Source: Bradyrhizobium nitroreducens (GTDB lineage: Bacteria; Pseudomonadota; Alphaproteobacteria; Rhizobiales; Xanthobacteraceae). From it: a stretch of 64,000 nucleotides of DNA. A program made the translations under genes and the position numbers. The notes under the pieces were generated by a model. The model made no database searches, was not told the origin of the DNA, and worked only from the letters and a program-made list of their open reading frames with translations. Of the stretch, positions 34,258 through 42,535 are shown piece after piece; within the stretch, counting starts at the first letter, position 1, and each line of letters starts with the position of its first letter. The stretch is taken from the NCBI RefSeq assembly GCF_002776695.1, contig NZ_LFJC01000003.1, forward strand, positions 5,514,091 through 5,578,090. Direction: 5' to 3'.

Positions 34258-34312
34258 CGAATGGAAAAGGGGAGCAGCGCTATTCGCTACTCCCCATTCC
34301 CCATTCGCGAGT
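34258..34312. repeat. short repeat-like hairpin between dehydratase and aldolase genes
   Basis: Imperfect hairpin in which CGAATGGAAAAGGGGAG pairs with CTCCCCATTCCCCATTCG around AGCGCTATTCGCT. It resembles a dispersed short repeat and may stabilise or terminate the aldolase mRNA. Confidence 0.45.
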
Positions 34313-34315
34313 TTG

Positions 34316-35092
34316 TTAGGCCTTGCCGCCGGAATCCTTGCGGGTCGCGTTGACCTGCATCTTGGCGTAGGTCGTCATCAGGCCGACCTCGTTCGAGAGC
34401 GTCACAAGCTTGAAGCCCATGTTGATGGCGCGTGCCGCGCCTTCTGCGCCGCTGCAATGGATGCCCGGGTTGAGACCGCGCTTGCCGCACTCCTTGATGA
34501 TCTTCTCGTAGATCGCGAGGATCTCGGGCTCAGAGCGATCGAGCTTGGGCTCGAGGCCGTAGGAGAAGCCGAGATCGGACGGTCCGATATAGACGCCGTC
34601 GATGCCTTCGACATCGAGGATGGCTTCCATGTTCTCGACCGCGGTCTTGGTCTCCATCATCGGCAGCAGGATGGTGTCGGCGTTCGCGGTCTTCTGATAC
34701 GAGCCCGCGGTGCCGTACATGCCGGCGCGGATCGGGCCGTTGGAGCGCACGCCCTGCGGCGGATATTTCGAATAGGAGACGAGGTTCTTCGCCTCCTGCG
34801 GCGTGTTGACCATCGGGCAGATCACGCCATAGGCGCCGCCGTCGAGCACCTTGCCGATGATGCCGGGCTCGTTCCAGGGCACGCGGACCATCGGGGTCAC
34901 GGGATGCTTGTCCATGGCCTGGAAGCACTGCACCATCGACAGATAGTCCTGCACGCCATGCTGCATGTCGACGGTGACGCTGTCGAAGCCGCATTGCGCG
35001 ATCATTTCGGCCGAGAAGCCGGAGGGAATTGCGAGCCACGCGTTGACCACGGCCTTGCCCGACTTCCAGATTTCCTTGACCTTGTTCGCCAC
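34316..35092 (-). CDS. hpaI: HpcH/HpaI family aldolase
   Basis: Class II aldolase of 258 residues from the HpaI/GarL family, which cleaves 4-hydroxy-2-oxo acids to pyruvate and an aldehyde in the cytosol. Conserved parts are GFSAEMIAQCGFDSVTVDMQHG, VRVPWNEPGIIGKVLDGGAYGVICPMVNT, PMMETKTAVENMEAI and GVYIGPSDLGFSYG. The GTG start at 35092 follows AAGGAAGG. Position is ambiguous: it is on the minus strand with the UxaA-type dehydratase (GarD-GarL logic) but only about 250 bases from the MarR gene that borders the hpa genes (HpaI logic). The symbol is therefore tentative, and garL-like activity is an equal possibility. Confidence 0.85.
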   Translation of the reverse strand: MANKVKEIWKSGKAVVNAWLAIPSGFSAEMIAQCGFDSVTVDMQHGVQDYLSMVQCFQAMDKHPVTPMVRVPWNEPGIIGKVLDGGAYGVICPMVNTPQEAKNLVSYSKYPPQGVRSNGPIRAGMYGTAGSYQKTANADTILLPMMETKTAVENMEAILDVEGIDGVYIGPSDLGFSYGLEPKLDRSEPEILAIYEKIIKECGKRGLNPGIHCSGAEGAARAINMGFKLVTLSNEVGLMTTYAKMQVNATRKDSGGKA

Positions 35093-35344
35093 GTTGCCTT
35101 CCTTCTTTGTTGTTTGGACCGTGTTATTTGGACCAGCGTCACCACGACGAGCGCCGCGACAGCACGAACCTGCTGTTACCGCGAACCGGGCCGCCGCGCT
35201 ACGCTCGCAATGACGCAACGCCCATGCGGCCGCCTTCTGGCGCCTGGAATCGGCGCCTGATCGACCGCCAGCCCGGGCCACTATTTGCGCGAAAATGCGC
35301 ATTCATGTCCATGGCTTGCGGCACCCGGACGTGCATATCTGCTG

Positions 35345-35875
35345 TCACTCCTCGGAACTTGCCTCCTCGGCGCCGCCGAGCTCCGCAAGACTCTGTTCGA
35401 GCGCGCCCAGCATGTCCTGCAATTCGGCGAGCTTGCGCGCGCCAAAGCGCCGCGTGATCTCGGCATAGATCGCTTCCGAGGTGGGCGCGACCGAGGCCAT
35501 CAGCTTCACCCCCTCCTTCGAGATCGAGACCATGCTGCGGCGCTGGTCCGCTTTCGCCGTCTTGCGTTCGATCAGATGGCGCGCCTCGAGATCGCGCAGG
35601 ATGCGCGACAGGCTCGGCCCGAGCAGGAACGCGGTGCGCGCCAGTTCCGTGACCTCGACCGCTTCGATCGCCGCCAGGGCACGCAGGATGCGCCATTGCT
35701 GCTCGGTCAGGCCGTGCTCGCGCAGCGAGGGGCGAAACTGCCGCATCACCGCCTCGCGCGCCCGCAGCAGCGACATCGGCAGCGAGCGCGAGAAATCGCG
35801 CATCGGCACCTGCCTTGCGACAGGTTCTGCGGCAGGGGCGCTTCCGTTGGCTGGATCAGCCGGTCTCTTCACCAT
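35345..35875 (-). CDS. hpaR: MarR family regulator of the homoprotocatechuate genes (HpaR type)
   Basis: Winged-helix regulator of 176 residues. The DNA-binding core runs from about 60 to 115 (LTEQQWRILRALAAIE, VEVTELARTAFLLGPSLSRILRDLEARHLIERKTAKADQRRSMVSIS), matching HpaR/HpcR proteins that repress homoprotocatechuate genes. An N-terminal extension of about 25 polar residues is present. It is divergent from hpaH, with a perfect 16-bp palindrome between them. The start at 35875 has AAAGGG upstream. HpaR proteins usually respond to a pathway intermediate, which is family knowledge and not visible here. Confidence 0.88.
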   Translation of the reverse strand: MVKRPADPANGSAPAAEPVARQVPMRDFSRSLPMSLLRAREAVMRQFRPSLREHGLTEQQWRILRALAAIEAVEVTELARTAFLLGPSLSRILRDLEARHLIERKTAKADQRRSMVSISKEGVKLMASVAPTSEAIYAEITRRFGARKLAELQDMLGALEQSLAELGGAEEASSEE

Positions 35876-35927
35876 GACGCCCTTTCAAACCGCGAAACGT
35901 TTGCAGTGCAGCAAGCCGAAATTGTGT

Positions 35928-35954
35928 TTGACGCATTCACTTAACATGTTAAGT
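35928..35954 (+). promoter_or_regulatory. hpaH promoter with 16-bp palindromic operator
   Basis: ACTTAACATGTTAAGT at 35939-35954 is a perfect 16-bp palindrome. A TTGACG at 35928-35933 just upstream is a good -35 element, so the palindrome covers the -35/-10 spacer of the hpaH promoter. MarR-family repressors typically bind such sites. It lies 33 bases before the hpaH start. Confidence 0.65.
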
Positions 35955-35986
35955 ATTTCGCGGCACCCCAATTTGTAAGATCACAA

Positions 35987-36793
35987 ATGGCGCTTTCCAA
36001 CGACGATATCCAAGCTTGCGCGCGGCGTCTGCACCAGGCGGAGAAGACCCGCACGCAGATCCGCCAGCTCTCGCAGGATTTTCCCGAGATCACCATCGCC
36101 GATGCCTACGCGATTCAGAAGGCCTGGGTCGACGTCAAGATCGCGGAGGGGCGCCTCGTCAAAGGCCACAAGATCGGCCTGACCTCGAAGGCGATGCAGA
36201 GCGCGCTCAATATCGACGAGCCAGATTCCGGCGTGCTGCTCGACGACATGTTCTTCGCCGATGGCGGGATCGTTCCGACCGAGCGCTTCATCGCGACGCG
36301 TGTCGAGGCCGAGCTCGCCTTCGTCATGAGCAAGCGGCTCGCAGGCCCCGACTGCACCCTGTTCGACGTGCTCAACGCCACCGATTTCGTGGTGCCGGCG
36401 CTGGAGATCCTGGACACGCGGATCGAGCGCGTCGATCCCCAGACGAAGGCGACGCGCAAGATTTTCGACACCATCGCCGACAACGCGGCCAATGCCGGCA
36501 TCGTGCTCGGGGGACGGCCGATCCGCCCGCTCGACGCCGACCTGCGCTGGATCGGCGCGCTGTGCTTCAAGAACGGCCAGCTCGAGGAGACCGGCCTTGC
36601 CGCCGGCGTGCTTAATCACCCGGCAACCGCCGTCGCCTGGCTCGCCAACAAGATCGCGCCGCTCGGCCTTGCGCTGGAGCCCGGACAGGTCGTGCTCGCG
36701 GGCTCCTTCATCCGTCCAATCGAGACCCGCAAGGGCGACACAATTCAGGCCGACTATGGCGCCTACGGCTCGGTCAGCTGCTACTTCGCGTAA
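35987..36793 (+). CDS. hpaH: 2-oxo-hept-3-ene-1,7-dioate hydratase
   Basis: Hydratase of the homoprotocatechuate meta-cleavage pathway, 268 residues, FAH fold. Visible landmarks are ADAYAIQKAWVDVKI, KGHKIGLTSKAMQSALNIDEPD, the metal ligands in RVEAELAFVMSK and EILDTRIER, and LGGRPIRPLDADLRWIG. It adds water to 2-oxohept-3-enedioate to give the substrate of the aldolase. First gene of the plus-strand hpa operon; its ribosome binding site is weak. The order hpaH-hpaF-hpaE-hpaD is compact. Confidence 0.93.
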   Translation: MALSNDDIQACARRLHQAEKTRTQIRQLSQDFPEITIADAYAIQKAWVDVKIAEGRLVKGHKIGLTSKAMQSALNIDEPDSGVLLDDMFFADGGIVPTERFIATRVEAELAFVMSKRLAGPDCTLFDVLNATDFVVPALEILDTRIERVDPQTKATRKIFDTIADNAANAGIVLGGRPIRPLDADLRWIGALCFKNGQLEETGLAAGVLNHPATAVAWLANKIAPLGLALEPGQVVLAGSFIRPIETRKGDTIQADYGAYGSVSCYFA

Positions 36794-36825
36794 AGCAACA
36801 AGACGACACAGGGAGTGAAACCGCG

Positions 36826-37224
36826 ATGCCGCATTTCACGATCGAATATTCGGCCAATCTCGACAGCCGTCTCGATATGAAGCTGGTCTGCGAGGTCGTG
36901 CGCAAGGCGGCGGTCGAGACCGGCATCTTCCCGCTCGGCGGCATCCGCGTCCGCGCTGTCAGGTGCGAGCACTATGCGATCGCCGACGCACGGCAGGACT
37001 ACGGCTTTCTCGACATGGTGCTGCGCATCGGCGAGGGTCGCGACCTTCCCACGCGCCAGAAAGCCGGCGAGCACGTCTTCCAGGCGCTCTCGAAGCATCT
37101 CGATCCCGTCTTCGCCGCCAGCAAGTTCGCTTTGTCGTTCGACATGCAGATCAACGACAAGGAGACCAGCTGGAAGCGCAACAACATCCACGACGCCCTG
37201 AAAGCGGAGGCCGCCCATGGATAA
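36826..37224 (+). CDS. hpaF: 5-carboxymethyl-2-hydroxymuconate delta-isomerase
   Basis: Tautomerase-superfamily enzyme of 132 residues, isomerising 5-carboxymethyl-2-hydroxymuconate. The mature protein would start with the catalytic proline (MPHFTIEYSANLD), and LGGIRVRAVRCEHYAIAD and GFLDMVLRIGEGR are family blocks. The start has GGGAG upstream. Its 3' end overlaps hpaE by 8 bases, indicating coupled translation. Confidence 0.92.
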   Translation: MPHFTIEYSANLDSRLDMKLVCEVVRKAAVETGIFPLGGIRVRAVRCEHYAIADARQDYGFLDMVLRIGEGRDLPTRQKAGEHVFQALSKHLDPVFAASKFALSFDMQINDKETSWKRNNIHDALKAEAAHG

Positions 37225-38755
37225 GCCCAGCCCGAAAGCCGATGTGTTCCAGGCCAACCGCGATCGCGCCGCACCGCTCCTGAAGTCGCTGCGTGCCGAC
37301 GGCATCGGTCACATGATCGACGGCAAGATCGTTGCCTCGATTTCCGGCGAGACCTTCGAGACCAGGTCGCCGGTGGATGGCGCGGCGCTCGCCAGTGTCG
37401 CGCGCGGCAATGCGGAGGATATCGACGCGGCGGCGACGGCCGCCTCGCTCGCCTTCAAATCCTGGCGCGACATGGGCCCGGCGATGCGGAAGAAGCTGCT
37501 GCATCGCGTGGCCGACGCGATCGAGGACAATGCCGAGGACATCGCGGTGCTCGAATGCATCGACACCGGGCAGGCCTATCGCTTCATGGCCAAGGCGGCG
37601 ATCCGCGCCGCCGAGAATTTCCGTTTCTTCGCCGACAAATGCGCGGAGGCGCGCGACGGCCTCAACACGCCGAGCGACGAGCACTGGAACATCTCGACGC
37701 GCGTGCCGATCGGCCCGGTCGGCGTGATCACGCCGTGGAACACGCCGTTCATGCTCTCGACCTGGAAGATCGCCCCGGCGCTGGCGGCCGGCTGCACCGT
37801 CGTGCACAAGCCGGCGGAGTGGTCGCCGGTGACGGCGTCCATTCTGGCCAGGCTGGTCAAGGAGGCCGGCGTGCCCGACGGCGTGCTCAACACCGTGCAC
37901 GGCTTCGGCGAGGAGGCCGGCAAGGCGCTGACCGAGCACCCCGCCATCAAGGCGATCGGCTTCGTCGGCGAAAGCGCGACGGGCTCGGCGATCATGGTTC
38001 AGGGCGCACCGACCCTGAAGCGCGTCCATTTCGAGCTCGGCGGCAAAAATCCCGTCATCGTGTTCGACGACGCCGATCTCGACCGCGCGCTCGATGCCGT
38101 CGTGTTCATGATCTACTCGCTCAACGGGGAGCGCTGCACCTCGTCCAGCCGCCTGCTGATCCAGCAGAGCATCGCCGACAAGTTCATCGAAAAGCTGACC
38201 GCGCGCGTGAAGGCGCTGAAGGTCGGCCATCCCCTCGATCCCACAACCGAGATCGGGCCGCTGATCCACGAGCGGCATCTTGCAAAGGTCTGCTCCTATT
38301 TCGACGTCGCGCGGCAGGACGGCGCAACCATCGCGGTCGGCGGCAAGGCCCATGACGGCCCGGGCGGCGGACATTATGTCGAGCCGACCTTGGTCACCGG
38401 CGCGAACGGCAGGATGCGCGTGGCGCAGGAGGAGGTGTTCGGCCCCTTCCTCACCGTGCTGCCCTTCAAGGACGAGGCTGACGCGATCGAGATCGCCAAC
38501 GACATCCGCTATGGCCTCACCGGCTATGTCTGGACCAACGACGTCGGCCGCGCCTTGCGCGTGGCGGACGCGCTGGAGGCCGGCATGATCTGGCTGAATT
38601 CGGAAAACGTCCGCCATCTGCCGACGCCGTTCGGCGGCATGAAGGCCTCCGGCATCGGCCGCGACGGCGGCGATTATTCGTTCGACTTCTACATGGAAAC
38701 CAAGCACGTCTCGCTGGCGCGGGGCACGCACAAGATTCAGAGGCTGGGAATTTGA
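37217..38755 (+). CDS. hpaE: 5-carboxymethyl-2-hydroxymuconate semialdehyde dehydrogenase
   Basis: NAD-dependent aldehyde dehydrogenase of 512 residues with the canonical sites: VITPWNTPFMLSTWKIAPALAAG for cofactor entry, the glutamate in FELGGKNPVIVFDDADLD, the catalytic cysteine in LNGERCTSSSRLLIQ, and EEVFGPFLTVLPF. It oxidises the ring-cleavage semialdehyde to the dicarboxylate. It is slightly longer than enterobacterial HpaE because of about 25 extra N-terminal residues. It overlaps hpaF and is separated from hpaD by a 123-base gap filled by a palindromic repeat. Confidence 0.92.
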   Translation: MDKPSPKADVFQANRDRAAPLLKSLRADGIGHMIDGKIVASISGETFETRSPVDGAALASVARGNAEDIDAAATAASLAFKSWRDMGPAMRKKLLHRVADAIEDNAEDIAVLECIDTGQAYRFMAKAAIRAAENFRFFADKCAEARDGLNTPSDEHWNISTRVPIGPVGVITPWNTPFMLSTWKIAPALAAGCTVVHKPAEWSPVTASILARLVKEAGVPDGVLNTVHGFGEEAGKALTEHPAIKAIGFVGESATGSAIMVQGAPTLKRVHFELGGKNPVIVFDDADLDRALDAVVFMIYSLNGERCTSSSRLLIQQSIADKFIEKLTARVKALKVGHPLDPTTEIGPLIHERHLAKVCSYFDVARQDGATIAVGGKAHDGPGGGHYVEPTLVTGANGRMRVAQEEVFGPFLTVLPFKDEADAIEIANDIRYGLTGYVWTNDVGRALRVADALEAGMIWLNSENVRHLPTPFGGMKASGIGRDGGDYSFDFYMETKHVSLARGTHKIQRLGI

Positions 38756-38757
38756 GT

Positions 38758-38860
38758 CGTTCCGGGGCGCGCGACGCGCGTGTCCGGAATCCATTCATCC
38801 ACCAACTCTGCTGCGCGATGGATTCCGGGTTCGGCTCTGCGAGCCGCCCCGGAATGACAG
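38758..38860. repeat. dispersed repeat (TTCCGGGGCGCG ... GCCCCGGAATGACAG type), copy 1
   Basis: Palindromic unit with GGAATCCATTCATCCACCAA and GGATTCCGGG arms inside GTTCCGGGGCGC and GCCCCGGAATGAC ends, lying within the hpa operon between hpaE and hpaD. A second copy, sharing GGAATCCATTCATCCACCAA exactly, is at 45245-45353. Confidence 0.85.
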
Positions 38861-38878
38861 GACCGAGGGGAAACGCCA

Positions 38879-39862
38879 ATGCCCATACCACAACATATCT
38901 TCGAGCCGCCGTTCAACATCATCCGCTCCAGCCACGTCGTGCTCGACGTCACCGATCTGAAGCTGAGCCGCGAGTTCTACGAGACCACCGTCGGCCTGCA
39001 TGTCGAGGATGCCGACGACAAGGTCGTGTATTTGCGCGCGGCCGAGGAGCACCAGCATCACTCGCTGGTGTTGCGGAAGGCCGCGGCGCCCGCCTGTAAC
39101 AGGCTCGGCTTCAAGGTCGGCAATGACAAAGACCTCGACAAGGCTGCCGCGTTCCTGTCCGAGAACGGTCTGAGCTACGCCTTCGCCGACCAGCCGTTCC
39201 AGGGCCGCACCCTGCAGTTCACCGATCCCTTCGGCTTCCAGATCGAGCTTTATGCGGCGATGGACAAGCGCCCGCATCTGCTGCGCCGCTACGATCTCTA
39301 CAGGGGCTGCCATCCGCAGCGGCTCGACCATTTCAACGTCTTCGCCGCCGAGGTGCAGGACACCGTCGATTTCTACGCGCGGCTCGGCTTCCGCCTCACC
39401 GAATACGCCGAGGAGGATGGACCGAACGGCCGTATCGCAGCGGCCTGGATGCATCGCAAGGGCAACGTCCACGACTTCGCCATCACCAACGGCAAGGGCC
39501 CGCGCCTGCATCATTTCGCCTACTGGACGCCGACGGCGATGAACATCATCCATCTCTGCGACGTCATGGCTTCGCAAGGCTTCGTGAAGAACATCGAGCG
39601 CGGCCCCGGACGCCACGGCATCTCGAACGCTTTCTTCCTCTATGTGCGCGATCCTGATGGACACCGGCTCGAGCTCTACACCAGCGACTATTTCACCGGG
39701 GATCACGACCACGAACCGCTGCGCTGGTCGCTGCGCGATCCGCGCCGCCAGACGCTGTGGGGCGCCCCCGCCCCGCGCTCCTGGTTCGAGCAGGGCTCGC
39801 CGTTCACCGGCCAGGCCGTGCGCGAGCCGAAATTCGTGGCCGACGTGCTGGTGGCGGATTGA
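38879..39862 (+). CDS. hpaD: 3,4-dihydroxyphenylacetate 2,3-dioxygenase (type I extradiol)
   Basis: Ring-cleaving dioxygenase of 327 residues, vicinal-oxygen-chelate fold, two homologous halves (about 1-135 and 145-290). Probable Fe/Mn ligands are H151 in RLDHFNVFA, a His of HHFAYWT near 212, and E265 in GHRLELYTSD. Catalytic-site histidines at about 198 (VHDFAI) and 246 (GRHGISN) are also present. It cleaves homoprotocatechuate between C2 and C3. This is the VOC-type enzyme, as in Arthrobacter and Brevibacterium, not the unrelated enterobacterial HpaD fold. The start has GAGGGGA upstream. Confidence 0.92.
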   Translation: MPIPQHIFEPPFNIIRSSHVVLDVTDLKLSREFYETTVGLHVEDADDKVVYLRAAEEHQHHSLVLRKAAAPACNRLGFKVGNDKDLDKAAAFLSENGLSYAFADQPFQGRTLQFTDPFGFQIELYAAMDKRPHLLRRYDLYRGCHPQRLDHFNVFAAEVQDTVDFYARLGFRLTEYAEEDGPNGRIAAAWMHRKGNVHDFAITNGKGPRLHHFAYWTPTAMNIIHLCDVMASQGFVKNIERGPGRHGISNAFFLYVRDPDGHRLELYTSDYFTGDHDHEPLRWSLRDPRRQTLWGAPAPRSWFEQGSPFTGQAVREPKFVADVLVAD

Positions 39863-39885
39863 TGCTCGCGAGAACCTCTCAGGCC

Positions 39886-40000
39886 GTCGTCCCTGCGAAC
39901 GCAGGGACCCATAACCACAGGACGTGGTTTGGTGAAGACTGGTCGTTCGGTACGCCCGGCGACCACATCGTTAGATCGCGCGGTATGGGTCCCTGCGACA
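39886..40000. repeat. dispersed repeat (GTCGTCCCTGCGAACGCAGG type)
   Basis: Unit bounded by GTCGTCCCTGCGAACGCAGG on the left and TATGGGTCCCTGCGACAGG on the right, with ACCCATAACCAC and GGTATGGGT as facing arms. It sits between hpaD and the next gene and ends about 14 bases before the latter's start. I recognise it as a common intergenic repeat in Bradyrhizobium. Confidence 0.7.
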
Positions 40001-40013
40001 GGAGAGATTGCCG

Positions 40014-40883
40014 ATGAAGCTCCCTCGCCTCGCCACCTATTCCGTCAAGGGTGATGTCAGCTACGGTGCCGTCCTGGAGGGCGGCATCGTCGACCTCTCC
40101 GGGCGTTACGCAAAACACTATCCGACGCTGCGCGAGGTGATCGCGGCCGGCAAGCTCATCAGCCTTGCCGAGGAAGCCGCGGGCCGCAAGCCGGACCACG
40201 CGCTGACCGACGTCACCTGGCTGCCGCCGGTGCCCGCGCCGGAAAAGATCATCTGCATCGGCGTCAACTACCCTGATCGTAACGCCGAGTACAAGGACGG
40301 CCAGGAGGCGCCGAAATATCCGAGCATGTTCATGCGCTCGCCCCGCTCCTTCGTCGGCCACGACACGCCGCTGGTGCGCCCGCGCGCCTCCGCTCAGCTC
40401 GATTATGAGGGCGAGATCGTGCTGGTCGTCGGCAAGGCGGGCCGCCACATCCCGGAGAGCAGCGCGCTCGACCACATCGCCGCGCTCACGCTCTGCAACG
40501 AAGGCTCGGTGCGCGACTGGCTGCGCCACGCCAAATTCAACGTCACGCAAGGCAAGAACTTCGATGCCAGCGGCAGCCTCGGCCCGTGGCTGGTGCCTTA
40601 CACGCGGGAATCGCAGATCGCCGACATCAGGCTCACCACCCATGTCAACGGCGAGCTCAGGCAGGACGATCGCACCAGCCGGCTGATGTTTCCGTTCCGC
40701 TATCTCTTGAACTATATCTCGACCTTCGCAACCCTCGTCCCCGGCGATATCATCGTAACGGGCACGCCGACCGGCGCCGGCGCCCGGTTCGATCCGCCAC
40801 GTTACCTGAAGCCCGGCGACGTCGTCGAGGTCGCCGCCGAGGGCATCGGCTTGTTGCGCAACGGTGTCGTCGACGAAGCCTGA
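40014..40883 (+). CDS. hpaG: fumarylacetoacetate hydrolase family protein (HpaG-like)
   Basis: FAH-family hydrolase/decarboxylase of 289 residues. The C-terminal catalytic domain has IICIGVNYPDRNAEY, the metal ligands in LDYEGEIVLVVGKAG, TLCNEGSVRDWLRHAKF and PGDIIVTGTPTGAGA. In the hpa pathway an enzyme of this fold decarboxylates 5-oxopent-3-ene-1,2,5-tricarboxylate; enterobacterial HpaG has two such domains, here there is one plus an N-terminal domain. The start at 40014 is chosen over a TTG at 40008 because of AGGAGA just upstream. It is codirectional with hpaD. Confidence 0.82.
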   Translation: MKLPRLATYSVKGDVSYGAVLEGGIVDLSGRYAKHYPTLREVIAAGKLISLAEEAAGRKPDHALTDVTWLPPVPAPEKIICIGVNYPDRNAEYKDGQEAPKYPSMFMRSPRSFVGHDTPLVRPRASAQLDYEGEIVLVVGKAGRHIPESSALDHIAALTLCNEGSVRDWLRHAKFNVTQGKNFDASGSLGPWLVPYTRESQIADIRLTTHVNGELRQDDRTSRLMFPFRYLLNYISTFATLVPGDIIVTGTPTGAGARFDPPRYLKPGDVVEVAAEGIGLLRNGVVDEA

Positions 40884-40909
40884 CCAAAAAATCGAAGTGG
40901 AATGATGCA

Positions 40910-42535
40910 ATGACCACCCTCACCGGCGGCGAAGCGATCGTAAGCGGCCTTGTCGCCCATGGCGTCGACACCGTGTTTGGCCTGCCGGGCGCGCAGGTCT
41001 ACGGGCTGTTCGACGCCTTCCACCAGGCCCAGCTCAAGGTGATCGGCGCACGGCACGAGCAGGCCTGCGGCTACATGGCGTTCGGCTATGCGCGCTCGAG
41101 CGGCAGGCCCGGCGTGTTCAGCGTGGTGCCCGGCCCCGGCGTGCTCAATGCCAGCGCGGCATTGCTCACTGCGTTCGGCTGCAACGAGCCGGTGCTGTGC
41201 GTCACCGGCCAGGTGCCGACGCAGTTTCTCGGCAAGGGCCGCGGCCATCTGCACGAGATGCCGGACCAGCTTGCGACCTTGCGTACCTATGTGAAATGGG
41301 CCGACCGGATCGAATATCCCGCCAAAGCGCCGACGGTCGTCGCGCGCGCCTTCCAGGAGATGATGTCGGGGCGGCGCGGCCCGGCCTCGGTCGAGATGCC
41401 CTGGGATATCTTCACACAGCGCGCCGACACGGCCCCCGCGCAAGTGCTGGAGCCGCTGCCAGCGCCGCAGCCTGACCCTGACATGATCAAGCAGGCCGCA
41501 GCGCTCATCAAGAACAGCAAGGCGCCGATGATCTTCGTCGGCAGCGGCGCGATCGAAGCAGGCGAGGAAATCCTCGAGCTCGCCGAGATGATCGATGCGC
41601 CGGTCGTCGCCTTCCGCAGTGGTCGCGGCATCGTCTCCAACGCCCATGAGCTCGGGCTCACCATGGCCGCCGCCTACAAGCTATGGCCGAGCACCGATCT
41701 CATGATCGGCATCGGCACGCGGCTCGAGCTGCCGACCATGTCGCGCTGGCCGTATCTGCCCCCTGGCCTGAAAAGCATCCGCATCGACATCGATCCGGTC
41801 GAGATGCGACGGTTCATCTCGGATACCGCCATCGTCGCCGATGCGAAGTCCGCAACCGCCGATCTCGCTGCCGCCGTCAGCAGGGCCGGTTACAGCAAGA
41901 TGGCCGGCCGCCGCGCAACCATTCGTGACGCCAGCGCGGCGGCGCAGCAGGAGATCCAGCGCATCCAGCCGCAGATGGCCTATCTCAACATCCTGCGCGA
42001 GGTGCTGCCGGCGAATGCGATCGTCACCGATGAGCTCTCGCAATTCGGCTTCGCCTCCTGGTACGGCTTTCCGATCTACCAGCCGCGTACCTTCATCACC
42101 TCGGGCTACCAGGGCACGCTCGGCTCGGGCTTCCCGACCGCGCTCGGGGCCAAGGTCGCCAATCCCGACAAGCCCGTCGTGGCGATCACCGGCGACGGCG
42201 GCTTCATGTTCGGCGTGCAGGAGCTCGCCACCGCCGTGCAGTTCAACATCGGCGTGGTGACGCTGGTGTTCAACAACAACGCCTACGGCAATGTCCGCCG
42301 CGACCAGCGCGAACGCTTCGACGGCCGCGTGGTGGCCTCGGATCTCGTCAATCCGGATTTCGTCAAGCTGGCGGAGTCCTTCGGCGTCGCGGCCGCGCGC
42401 GTCACTGCGCCGGACCAGTTCAAGGCCGCGATGGAGAAGGCGCTCGCGCATGGCGGGCCGTATCTGATCTCGGTCGAGGTGACCAGGGATTCGGAAGTCA
42501 GCCCCTGGGCGTTCATCCACCCGCCGAAGCCTTGA
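40910..42535 (+). CDS. thiamine diphosphate-dependent enzyme (acetolactate synthase-like)
   Basis: ThDP enzyme of 541 residues with three domains: N-terminal Pyr domain with the catalytic glutamate in IGARHEQACGYMAFGYA, central domain (about 195-330), and C-terminal PP domain with the cofactor motif GDGGFMFGVQELATAVQF...NNAYGN. It is related to acetolactate synthase but the genes for a regulatory subunit are absent, so a role as a 2-oxo-acid decarboxylase or carboligase is more likely. It follows the FAH-family gene after 26 bases and so belongs to the hpa transcript. Its 3' end overlaps the convergent MFS gene by 23 bases. Confidence 0.85.
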   Translation: MTTLTGGEAIVSGLVAHGVDTVFGLPGAQVYGLFDAFHQAQLKVIGARHEQACGYMAFGYARSSGRPGVFSVVPGPGVLNASAALLTAFGCNEPVLCVTGQVPTQFLGKGRGHLHEMPDQLATLRTYVKWADRIEYPAKAPTVVARAFQEMMSGRRGPASVEMPWDIFTQRADTAPAQVLEPLPAPQPDPDMIKQAAALIKNSKAPMIFVGSGAIEAGEEILELAEMIDAPVVAFRSGRGIVSNAHELGLTMAAAYKLWPSTDLMIGIGTRLELPTMSRWPYLPPGLKSIRIDIDPVEMRRFISDTAIVADAKSATADLAAAVSRAGYSKMAGRRATIRDASAAAQQEIQRIQPQMAYLNILREVLPANAIVTDELSQFGFASWYGFPIYQPRTFITSGYQGTLGSGFPTALGAKVANPDKPVVAITGDGGFMFGVQELATAVQFNIGVVTLVFNNNAYGNVRRDQRERFDGRVVASDLVNPDFVKLAESFGVAAARVTAPDQFKAAMEKALAHGGPYLISVEVTRDSEVSPWAFIHPPKP

